A DNA stretch of 6,406 nt from Methanosphaera sp. rholeuAM6 (GTDB lineage: Archaea > Methanobacteriota > Methanobacteria > Methanobacteriales > Methanobacteriaceae): positions 19,861 to 26,266 of the forward strand of contig MVAA01000064.1 in the NCBI GenBank assembly GCA_003266105.1, in the 5' to 3' direction. The translations under genes were made by a program, and so were the position numbers. Below the pieces are notes generated by a model. That model was not told the origin of the DNA. It worked only from the letters and a program-made list of their open reading frames with translations, and did no database searches. How positions within the stretch are numbered: position 1 is the stretch's first letter; each line of letters starts with the position of its first letter. Positions 1 to 5,620 of this stretch are shown in pieces.

Positions 1-1042
1 CCATCGGCAATTTATCTATGGATTTGGTTAAATATATTAATCCACCACACTCTGCATATATAGGATGATTGTTATCTGAAAAGTTTTTTATCGATTTAAG
101 CATGCTTTTGTTTGATGATAACTCTTCCTTGAATACTTCAGGGTATCCTCCACCAATGTATAATGCATCAACATCAGGTAGTTCGTCATCATGTATTGGA
201 CTGAAGTACACTATTTCGGCATTGTTTTCCTCAAGTGCTTCTATATTTTCCTGATAGTAAAAGTTAAAAGCTTCATCAAATGGTATTCCTATTTTTGTTT
301 TTTCCCGAGTTTTTGTTGTTGACCATATTGGTTCATATTCTTCCTTTAGAGGTTTAGAATTATCCATTATTTCAGTGAGCATATCCAAATCTATGTTGTT
401 TTCTATTAGTTCTCCCAATTTTTCTATTAATCCTTTAATCCTCTCTTCTTCTACGGCAGGTATCAGTCCCAAATGTCTTTGTTCCATTGTTATGGATTTA
501 TCCCTGACAATTCCTCCGATGACCTTAGTGTTTGCAAGTGTTTCTACTGCTTCTTTGGTTTTAAGGTAATGTTTTTGACTTTTTACATTGTTTAATATGA
601 CTCCCTGTATGTTAATCTTTTCATCCAATGCCTTAAAACCCAAAGTCATAGCTGCCGCACTACGTACAAGACTTCTGCTGTTAATTATTAAAATAACTGG
701 AGCATTTAATGCTTTGGCTATGGAAGCAGTTGTTCCAACATCAGTTACAGGACTTATTCCTTCATATAATCCCCTAACACCTTCTATTACACCATAATCC
801 GCTTTTATTTTTTGCATTCCGTGTTTGAACGCTTGTCTGATTTGTCCTTCAGACATGAAAAATGAGTCTAAATTTCTTGCATCATATCCTGTTGCACATT
901 TATGATATGATGGGTCTATATAATCTGGTCCTACTTTGAAGGATTGTATTTTATGTTTTTTTGATAATGCTTTCATTATTCCAGTGGATATTGTTGTTTT
1001 ACCCACCCCACTACCTGTTCCGGACAATACTACTCGTTTCAT
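1..1042 (-). CDS. cfbB: Cobyrinate / Ni-sirohydrochlorin a,c-diamide synthase (CobB/CbiA/CfbB family), C-terminus outside window
   Basis: This enzyme uses ATP and glutamine to amidate the a and c acetate side chains of a tetrapyrrole. In methanogens the substrate is Ni-sirohydrochlorin (coenzyme F430 pathway) and/or cobyrinate (cobamide pathway); the sequence alone does not separate the two. The 347 visible residues start MKRVVLSGTGSGVGKTT, giving a P-loop at residues 8-17 with Lys15. A motif KVGPDYIDPSYH follows at 36-47, then EGVRGLYEG near 87-95. The class I glutamine amidotransferase domain begins near 250, with YIGGGYPE at 295-302 and the nucleophilic cysteine in AECGG (Cys332). Family members are usually about 450 residues, so roughly 100 residues, including the triad His, lie beyond the left edge. 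The ATG at 1042-1040 is chosen because the conserved N-terminus begins there; a weak AAGGG lies just upstream (1054-1050). The family is certain; the symbol is inferred from the methanogen-like context, and cbiA/cobB is the alternative. Confidence 0.93.
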   Translation of the reverse strand, partial: MKRVVLSGTGSGVGKTTISTGIMKALSKKHKIQSFKVGPDYIDPSYHKCATGYDARNLDSFFMSEGQIRQAFKHGMQKIKADYGVIEGVRGLYEGISPVTDVGTTASIAKALNAPVILIINSRSLVRSAAAMTLGFKALDEKINIQGVILNNVKSQKHYLKTKEAVETLANTKVIGGIVRDKSITMEQRHLGLIPAVEEERIKGLIEKLGELIENNIDLDMLTEIMDNSKPLKEEYEPIWSTTKTREKTKIGIPFDEAFNFYYQENIEALEENNAEIVYFSPIHDDELPDVDALYIGGGYPEVFKEELSSNKSMLKSIKNFSDNNHPIYAECGGLIYLTKSIDKLPM

Positions 1043-1088
1043 ATGATAACCCTTGATTTAAATTATCATTAAAATGATAACCGTTGAT
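1043..1088 (-). repeat. Direct repeat pair with a nested inverted repeat upstream of the CobB/CfbB gene (candidate operator)
   Basis: On the plus strand ATGATAACCCTTGAT (1043-1057) recurs as ATGATAACCGTTGAT (1074-1088): 14 of 15 bases match and the copies are 31 bp apart, about three helical turns. Between them TTATCAT (1063-1069) forms a perfect 7-bp inverted repeat with ATGATAA (1074-1080), with a 4-nt spacer. The proximal copy abuts the start codon and covers the likely ribosome binding site; the distal copy falls near the predicted transcription start. This placement suits a repressor site or an RNA-level control element, but the regulator is not identifiable from the sequence. Confidence 0.55.
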
Positions 1089-1100
1089 AATAATATATCT

Positions 1101-1124
1101 TTATATTATAGAATATAATTTTTT
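1101..1124 (-). promoter_or_regulatory. Putative archaeal promoter (BRE/TATA) for the CobB/CfbB gene
   Basis: Read on the minus strand, an A-run followed by TTATATT (1124-1112) resembles an archaeal BRE plus TATA box, with a second TATA-like word TATAATATAA at 1110-1101. Either would place transcription start at about 1075-1090 and leave a 5' leader of roughly 35-50 nt. In DNA this A+T-rich, TATA-like words also occur by chance, so the exact box is uncertain. Confidence 0.45.
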
Positions 1125-1141
1125 AGAAGATATTTGTATTA

Positions 1142-1157
1142 ATTATCTGGTGATAAT
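1142..1157. repeat. Short inverted repeat ATTATC-N4-GATAAT
   Basis: ATTATC (1142-1147) and GATAAT (1152-1157) form a perfect 6-bp dyad around TGGT. It shares the TTATC/GATAA core with the repeats next to the CobB/CfbB start and lies upstream of that gene's predicted promoter, so it may be a further copy of the same site. By itself it is short enough to arise by chance. Confidence 0.3.
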
Positions 1158-1233
1158 CTAATTATTGTTACTTATTATTTAGTGAATAATGAAAAGCTAA
1201 ATTTTTACGAAAGGGTTTTACTAAACTGTGTTG

Positions 1234-1267
1234 AAAAATTTTTAAAAAAGAGAATTTTAAGAAAAAT
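1234..1267 (-). terminator. Oligo-T terminator region after the small membrane-protein gene
   Basis: On the minus strand, 25 to 60 nt after the stop of the small membrane gene, there are successive T-runs (TTTTTCTT, CTCTTTTTT, then AAAAATTTTTC). Archaeal RNA polymerase can terminate at such oligo-T tracts without a hairpin. This suggests the small gene is transcribed separately from the downstream CobB/CfbB gene, which has its own promoter-like sequence. Confidence 0.5.
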
Positions 1268-1292
1268 AATATTAATTATTTGTATTGTAAGA

Positions 1293-1502
1293 TTAAAAGA
1301 TATAGCTACCGGCTAAAACAAATAACCTGAGTATTATGAAAACAATAGCAACAGCTATTATATTCCTAGAATGTTCATAAAACATTTCTGTATCTTTTTT
1401 CAATAAATATAATATTATTCCATAGACCAATCCAATCCAACTAAAAAATATTGATAAGAAGTAACCTATTAAAACTATTATTAAATCTTTATTAATTTCC
1501 AT
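1293..1502 (-). CDS. Small two-helix membrane protein, function unknown
   Basis: The 69-residue product is almost entirely hydrophobic. Helix 1 spans about residues 7-34 and contains aromatic and glycine positions (SWIGLVYG at 21-28). A short charged loop follows (KKDTEMFYEHSRN, 35-47), then helix 2 at about 48-67. There is no signal-peptidase site and no soluble domain. I do not recognise a named family. The ATG at 1502-1500 is supported by an upstream GGTG about 8 nt away. Charge distribution (a Lys-Lys pair after helix 1, short acidic N-terminus) would favour a cytoplasmic loop, but this is a guess. It is divergent from the VWA gene and separated from the CobB/CfbB gene by 250 nt with T-runs, so it is probably monocistronic. 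The coherent start, SD and composition make it more than a chance open frame. Confidence 0.7.
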   Translation of the reverse strand: MEINKDLIIVLIGYFLSIFFSWIGLVYGIILYLLKKDTEMFYEHSRNIIAVAIVFIILRLFVLAGSYIF

Positions 1503-1653
1503 TTTTTAAACACCACTATAATATCATTTAATAATTTATCATATACAATATTTTAAACTATAGTTAATGTTATTACTTTTCTTATTTAAATATTTTTTCA
1601 AAAAAGAGGAAATTTTTCTATTCAGTTTCTTTAATTATAATCTTTAATTTTAA

Positions 1654-1693
1654 TAATTATTACGGTTAATAACAATTTATTACCCAATAATTA
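1654..1693. repeat. 40-bp interrupted dyad in the divergent intergenic region
   Basis: TAATTATT (1654-1661) pairs perfectly with AATAATTA (1686-1693). Inside this, GGTTAATAA (1664-1672) pairs with TTATTACCC (1677-1685) with a single T/C mismatch, leaving a 4-nt centre; bases 1662-1663 are unpaired on the left arm. In total 16 of 17 possible pairs match. The dyad lies just upstream of the predicted TATA box of the VWA-thiI cluster, so it is likely untranscribed DNA and could be a regulator binding site. The base composition makes AT-only dyads common, but the GG/CC pairs in the inner arms argue against pure chance. Confidence 0.45.
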
Positions 1694-1700
1694 AAATACT

Positions 1701-1717
1701 AAAAAATAGAAATATAA
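1701..1717 (+). promoter_or_regulatory. Putative promoter (BRE/TATA) for the VWA-thiI-DUF3781 cluster
   Basis: An A-run (AAAAAATAG, 1701-1709) followed by AAATATAA (1710-1717) resembles an archaeal BRE/TATA element. It would put transcription start near 1740, with a leader of about 50 nt before the VWA start at 1792. It is the best candidate in the 289-nt gap between the divergent genes, but not the only AT-rich stretch there. Confidence 0.45.
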
Positions 1718-1778
1718 CATTGTTAAAGTAGATTAAAAATAATATGAAAACCATAACTTAAAGTAACATATTCAATAT

Positions 1779-1784
1779 GAGGAG
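1779..1784 (+). promoter_or_regulatory. Shine-Dalgarno site GAGGAG that fixes the VWA gene start
   Basis: GAGGAG sits 7 nt before the ATG at 1792. The earlier in-frame ATG at 1777 overlaps this site and has no SD of its own, so translation should begin at 1792. Confidence 0.85.
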
Positions 1785-1791
1785 TATAAAT

Positions 1792-2934
1792 ATGGTTAAT
1801 GAAAGAATTGTCGCATTATCAAACCAATTGAGAGAAGAAGGTGTGACAGTTAGTGTAAGAAGCACACAGACAGCATGTGAAGTATGGGACTTAATGAAGG
1901 GTTCTACAAAAATAGAAGACATGCAAAATGCTTTAAAAAGTGTTTACATTAAAGATAACCATGATGAAAGAAAATTTGATGAAATATTCGAAGAATTCTT
2001 TACCGAAGAAACGCATAAAAGTGAACATACAACATATGAATCATATGATGACTCCAATGATGATTCAGTTATAGAACGTGAAGATATTATGGGAATGCCA
2101 AACTCAGTAGAAAGTGATTTGCCTATAGACCAAATGATACCTCCTGAGTTTAACCCTGAAATGTTACAACCCCAGAAAATACATGATAAAGAGTTAATGA
2201 GAATGGATATCAATCATCTAAACACTTTTGATGAGAGAATAGTTGATTTGTGTAGAAATTTGGGAAAAAAAATTGCAAATACCCGATCCAAAAGAAAAAA
2301 AAGACAACAATCCCATATTATTGATATGCCATGTACAATTCGTGCAAATCTTAAAAATGGTGGAAAATTAATTGATTTGAAACCATCAAAACCAAAAATC
2401 AATAAAACAAAACATGTATTTCTTAGTGATATAAGCGGATCATGTGACTGGATAAGTAATTGGTTCTTTTCTATAATATACGGATGTCAAAAATCATTCG
2501 ATAGAATAAGATGTTTTGAATTCGATAATAAAGTTATTGAAACAACAGATGCATTAAATACTGAATCATATGAAGTATCGTACGAAACCATAACATTGAA
2601 AAAGATTCAACAGGGTATGATACACGGACAGTCTGATATGACACAATCATTTAAAGAATTTCTTAAACAAAGCAACCTGAATCACCGAACTACTGTTATA
2701 ATATTAAGTGATTGTAGAGACTGGAAAGGAAAAAGAGAAGATGGAATTTTTGAAAGTGCTACTGTGCTTAAGGAAATAGTTAATTTAAGTTCAAAAGTGT
2801 TAATATTTAATCCAGAACCAGAAAATAAATGGAATACACCAACAAGTTGTGTGAAAGATTATCAAAAAGCTGGAGCCCAAGTTCATGAAATAAAAAATCT
2901 GGAAAATCTGGCAAAGCTGATTACAAAATTATAA
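1792..2934 (+). CDS. CoxE-like protein with a C-terminal von Willebrand factor A domain
   Basis: The 380-residue product matches the CoxE/VWA architecture. A helical N-terminus (MVNERIVALSNQLREEGVTV) precedes an acidic, probably disordered stretch at about 70-100. A Lys/Arg-rich segment (RSKRKKRQQ, about 165-173) leads into IDMPCTIRANLKNGGKLIDL, the conserved linker before the VWA fold. The VWA domain starts near 207. The metal-ion-dependent adhesion site has DISGS at 213-217, a GQSDMT segment at 279-284 supplying the second loop, and SDCRDW at 306-311 supplying the third. CoxE-like proteins normally act with a MoxR-type AAA+ ATPase in metallocofactor or complex maturation; no such ATPase is encoded in this window. 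No signal peptide or membrane segment is visible, so it is probably cytoplasmic. It ends 13 nt before thiI and probably shares its transcript. The family is clear from motifs; the specific role is unknown. Confidence 0.88.
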   Translation: MVNERIVALSNQLREEGVTVSVRSTQTACEVWDLMKGSTKIEDMQNALKSVYIKDNHDERKFDEIFEEFFTEETHKSEHTTYESYDDSNDDSVIEREDIMGMPNSVESDLPIDQMIPPEFNPEMLQPQKIHDKELMRMDINHLNTFDERIVDLCRNLGKKIANTRSKRKKRQQSHIIDMPCTIRANLKNGGKLIDLKPSKPKINKTKHVFLSDISGSCDWISNWFFSIIYGCQKSFDRIRCFEFDNKVIETTDALNTESYEVSYETITLKKIQQGMIHGQSDMTQSFKEFLKQSNLNHRTTVIILSDCRDWKGKREDGIFESATVLKEIVNLSSKVLIFNPEPENKWNTPTSCVKDYQKAGAQVHEIKNLENLAKLITKL

Positions 2935-2947
2935 AGAGGGAATATAA

Positions 2948-4099
2948 ATGAAATATATCATTAGATATGGAGAAATAGGTGTAAAAAGTCCAAAAATTAG
3001 AAGAAAATTTGAAAACAAGTTAATGTCCAATATTCAGACAGAACTAAAGTGTAGTTTTGAAAACAATCAGGGAAGAATTACCCTAATCACCGAAGAAAAT
3101 GATGAAACGGTTAAGGACATTCTAAACAGAGTTTTTGGCATAGTTTCATACAGTCCAATAATGGAAACTCAAACAGATAAAAAAAAGATTGCTGACTTGA
3201 TTAATGATATGCTGCCTTCTGTTATTGAAAGTGGAAAATTTAATCCGGATAAGGATACTTTTGCCGTCAGATGTAGACGTGTGGGAACGCATGACTTTAC
3301 CAGTCAGGAAATGGCCGCTTATGCCGGTTCGGTAGTAATTGATTCAACAGGTGCTAAAGTTAATTTATCAAATCCTGATTTCACATTATACGTTGAAGTA
3401 CGTGAAGATATAACTTACATTTACTATGAAAAGATTAAAGGATTGGGCGGTATGCCTGTAGGTAGTCAGGGAAGAGTGGTTTGTTTAATCTCTGGTGGAA
3501 TCGATTCACCTGTTGCCGCATTTCAAATGCTCAAACGTGGATGTGCTATTACATTGTTACACTGTGATAACTACCCATTTACTGAAGGTTCTGTTGCTAA
3601 AGTTCTCAAAAATGCGGATAATCTAAGAAGATTTTCTTTAGGTGAAGAGGTTAGAGTTTATTCGATTAAATTTGGACAATATTTGGAACATGCCCAGAAA
3701 GATGCTCCTCCAAGAATGACTTGTGTTTTATGTAAAAGTGGAATGTATCAGTCAGCTGCAATTTTAGCTAAAAAAGAAAAAGCAAATGCGATAGTTGATG
3801 GAAGTAGTATTGGACAGGTTGCTTCCCAAACACTTGATAATCTGGAAGCTACCAGATATCACTGTAGAATGCCCATATTCAGTCCTTTAATCTGTTTTGA
3901 TAAGATTGAAATTGAAGAAATCGCTAAAAAAATTGGCACTTATGAGGTATCCATAATACCTGATAGTGGTTGTAGTGCCGTTCCAAGATATCCTGAAACT
4001 CATGCAGATCTTGAGTTATTTAAGAAGATTGTTGAGGAAATCAATCAGAAAGAGTGTTTAGAAAAAGTAGCTGAGAGTATTTCCAGAATAGATCTGTGA
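2948..4099 (+). CDS. thiI: tRNA 4-thiouridine synthase (tRNA sulfurtransferase) ThiI, archaeal iron-sulfur type
   Basis: ThiI activates U8 of tRNA with ATP and replaces its oxygen with sulfur. The 383-residue protein has the ferredoxin-like N-terminus (RYGEIGVKSPKIRRKFE, residues 5-21), a THUMP domain up to about 165, and a PP-loop pyrophosphatase domain with SGGIDSP at 182-188. It ends without the C-terminal rhodanese domain found in enterobacterial ThiI. Cysteines in CVLC (Cys259, Cys262) and in SGCSAVP (Cys342) have the same spacing as Cys265/Cys268/Cys348 reported for Methanococcus maripaludis ThiI, where they support a [4Fe-4S] cluster needed for sulfuration. By inference this enzyme is of that subclass, with sulfide as a likely sulfur source. 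GAGGG lies 7 nt before the ATG, and the gene follows the VWA stop by 13 nt. A role in thiamine synthesis is not supported, because the rhodanese domain is missing. Confidence 0.96.
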   Translation: MKYIIRYGEIGVKSPKIRRKFENKLMSNIQTELKCSFENNQGRITLITEENDETVKDILNRVFGIVSYSPIMETQTDKKKIADLINDMLPSVIESGKFNPDKDTFAVRCRRVGTHDFTSQEMAAYAGSVVIDSTGAKVNLSNPDFTLYVEVREDITYIYYEKIKGLGGMPVGSQGRVVCLISGGIDSPVAAFQMLKRGCAITLLHCDNYPFTEGSVAKVLKNADNLRRFSLGEEVRVYSIKFGQYLEHAQKDAPPRMTCVLCKSGMYQSAAILAKKEKANAIVDGSSIGQVASQTLDNLEATRYHCRMPIFSPLICFDKIEIEEIAKKIGTYEVSIIPDSGCSAVPRYPETHADLELFKKIVEEINQKECLEKVAESISRIDL

Positions 4100-4128
4100 T
4101 ATTCAATACTTTTATCTTTTGGTGAATA
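4100..4128 (+). promoter_or_regulatory. Possible hairpin masking the DUF3781 ribosome binding site
   Basis: TATTCA (4100-4105), immediately after the thiI stop, is complementary to TGAATA (4123-4128), which overlaps the GGTGA Shine-Dalgarno (4121-4125) of the next gene. The stem is only 6 bp with a 17-nt loop and would be weak, but a ribosome ending thiI translation would cover its left arm. This would fit translational coupling; it is speculative. Confidence 0.25.
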
Positions 4129-4130
4129 CT

Positions 4131-4382
4131 ATGAAAGAAAAAGAATTGTTAATAGAGAACATTGAAAAAATACATATTACCACGTTAGGTGTTGGAAGAA
4201 TCAAAAGGAACCTTAATTTGGATACTGATGACGTTGTAAAATATTGTGTAAATGTAATTACTGATGAAAATAGTGTTGTGAATAAAAATGGAAAAAATTA
4301 TTATGTAAAATTAAAAAATACTGAAATAACAGTTAATTCTTCCAGTTTTACTATTATTACAGCCCACCTAAAAAAAGAATAA
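4131..4382 (+). CDS. DUF3781 family small protein, function unknown
   Basis: The 83-residue product reads like the DUF3781 family (recalled from family knowledge, not searched). Near the N-terminus is ENIEKIHITTLGVGRIKRNL (about 8-27), then DDVVKYC with a single cysteine. A GKNYYVKLKNTEITVN strand region and the terminal SSFTIITAH signature follow. It is soluble, with no membrane helix or signal peptide. No catalytic residue set is known to me for the family. The start is the ATG at 4131, 5 nt after GGTGA (4121-4125); an upstream TTG in frame (4119) overlaps that SD and is unlikely. It follows thiI by 31 nt in the same direction and probably shares its transcript, although the gap contains short T-runs that could reduce read-through. 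Whether it is functionally tied to thiI cannot be told from this window. Confidence 0.85.
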   Translation: MKEKELLIENIEKIHITTLGVGRIKRNLNLDTDDVVKYCVNVITDENSVVNKNGKNYYVKLKNTEITVNSSSFTIITAHLKKE

Positions 4383-4405
4383 TGATAAATATTTTATAAT
4401 TTATC
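4370..4405 (-). terminator. Hairpin plus T7 terminator for the GMC oxidoreductase unit, in the convergent gene junction
   Basis: GATAAAT (4384-4390) and ATTTATC (4399-4405) form a perfect 7-bp stem with an 8-nt loop that spans the GMC stop codon. On the minus strand it is followed, 7 nt later, by a run of seven T (4376-4370). This resembles an intrinsic terminator and the T-run alone could terminate archaeal transcription. It would end the minus-strand transcript inside the last codons of the DUF3781 gene, so the two convergent transcripts would overlap at their 3' ends. Confidence 0.5.
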
Positions 4406-5608
4406 GGCTAAATGTTGACCTAATCTTCTTGATAACGCAAGAATTGTATAAATTGGTGGCAAACCAGGTGCTTTCGGCAGTACCGAACCATCCGCAACAT
4501 ATAAATTTTCTATTTCTGTTTCTAAATTGCTGTCCACAACATCCCCTATTCTAGCAGATGCTATTAAATGAGCTCCCCTCACATGGGTTGATGATATGCT
4601 TTCAACATCTGCTCCAGCCTTAACCAGAATACTTCCTGCTATTGCAGCTCCTCTTGCCAGTAATGATGCATCTTCAAAATCAATCCCCTTGACAACCTCA
4701 TTCATGTACACATGTCCTTTTAGATTATCAGGTATTTTTACCATGAAGCTTATTATATCATCTACCGTGGCATCAGGATGAGTTTCCTGTATTTTAGGAA
4801 GAAGGAATTGACTTGTATGTGATGCTATGACAATATGTGGTAATCTGATGAATTTGTTCATCTGTATCTCATTATCTTGTTTAGCTGCCTTATAATATCC
4901 TCCAACTGTTATAAATGGATCTACTGCAAATGTTTCACCGGCTTTAATGCCCACTCCCCTTAACAATTTAGGAGTTACCATTCCACCGGCACCTAATACT
5001 ACAATATCAGCAGGATATTGTTTTGCTTTGTCCGTTTTTACCCCTTTTATTTTATTGTCTTCAACAATCAATCCAGTTACTGATTCATTAGTAATTAATT
5101 TTGCCCCATTTTCTTGTGCTACTTCTAAGTCGGATAAACTGCTCCATTTTGCGCCATGTGGACAACCCCATGCACATTTTCCACACTGTTTGCATTTTGC
5201 CGGGTTTATTCCCTTTGGCATTGCTTGCATTTCCAATCCCAGTTCTGCTGCCGCATCTTTTAAAAGGTTGTTTATTTTTCCGATGTGGCTTTCAGGCATT
5301 GTTTGAATACCTATTTCATCTTTTAATTGTTTAAGTTGTGGAGTAATATCTATATCATATTCCTTCAGTTCATCAACCAGTGAAGGTACAAAGTTTCCAG
5401 CTATAACTAATGATGAACCTCCAACCACGTCTGTTTTTATTAGTTCCATTTCGTTTTTATCCCATACATCATAGTAATTGTATGCTTCGCCCGGATTACT
5501 CAATGGACCTTTTTCTATGATAGTTATGTTTGCGTTAGGATTTTTAGATAGTTCTCTTGCTACACTTAATCCTCCTGTTCCTGCCCCTACAATAACTATT
5601 TCAGTCAT
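4394..5608 (-). CDS. GMC-type FAD-dependent oxidoreductase with a ferredoxin-like [4Fe-4S] motif
   Basis: The 404-residue flavoprotein probably oxidises or reduces an alcohol-type or other small organic substrate; the substrate is unknown. It begins with the FAD-binding Rossmann motif IVGAGTGG (GxGxxG at 8-13), followed by Glu32 for ribose binding and the GMC signature VVGGSS (61-66). Cys139, Cys142, Cys145 and Cys149 in CKQCGKCAWGCPHGAK form a CxxCxxCxxxCP motif suited to one [4Fe-4S] cluster, pointing to electron transfer to a ferredoxin-like or membrane carrier rather than oxygen. The C-terminal GMC segment is clear (NLYVADGSVLPKAPGLPP then YTILALSRRL). His347 aligns with the usual active-site His, while the usual following His/Asn is Pro384. 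No signal peptide is present. It is shorter than typical GMC enzymes (500 or more). AGGTGA lies 4 nt before the ATG. It starts 12 nt after the membrane-protein gene, suggesting co-transcription. Confidence 0.88.
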   Translation of the reverse strand: MTEIVIVGAGTGGLSVARELSKNPNANITIIEKGPLSNPGEAYNYYDVWDKNEMELIKTDVVGGSSLVIAGNFVPSLVDELKEYDIDITPQLKQLKDEIGIQTMPESHIGKINNLLKDAAAELGLEMQAMPKGINPAKCKQCGKCAWGCPHGAKWSSLSDLEVAQENGAKLITNESVTGLIVEDNKIKGVKTDKAKQYPADIVVLGAGGMVTPKLLRGVGIKAGETFAVDPFITVGGYYKAAKQDNEIQMNKFIRLPHIVIASHTSQFLLPKIQETHPDATVDDIISFMVKIPDNLKGHVYMNEVVKGIDFEDASLLARGAAIAGSILVKAGADVESISSTHVRGAHLIASARIGDVVDSNLETEIENLYVADGSVLPKAPGLPPIYTILALSRRLGQHLADKL

Positions 5609-5620
5609 TTTATCACCTAA

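Noticed and set aside
69..797. Plus-strand open frames opposite the CobB/CfbB gene
   Set aside because: The minus strand encodes a continuous, motif-bearing amidotransferase through the whole stretch, so these are shadows.
1158..1292. Possible small RNA gene or further coding sequence between the CobB/CfbB promoter and the small membrane gene
   Set aside because: I found no cloverleaf, no G+C-rich island and no SD-preceded frame there; only AT-rich DNA with T-runs.
1777..1791. Earlier in-frame ATG for the VWA gene
   Set aside because: It overlaps the GAGGAG Shine-Dalgarno that is correctly spaced for the ATG at 1792, and the family's N-terminus matches from 1792.
4119..4130. In-frame TTG (and GTG) start for the DUF3781 gene
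   Set aside because: These codons overlap the GGTGA ribosome site of the ATG at 4131 and have no SD of their own.
4596..5334. Several plus-strand open frames opposite the GMC gene
   Set aside because: They lack SD sites and have the Ser/Pro/Leu-rich composition of antisense frames, while the minus strand encodes a clear FAD enzyme.
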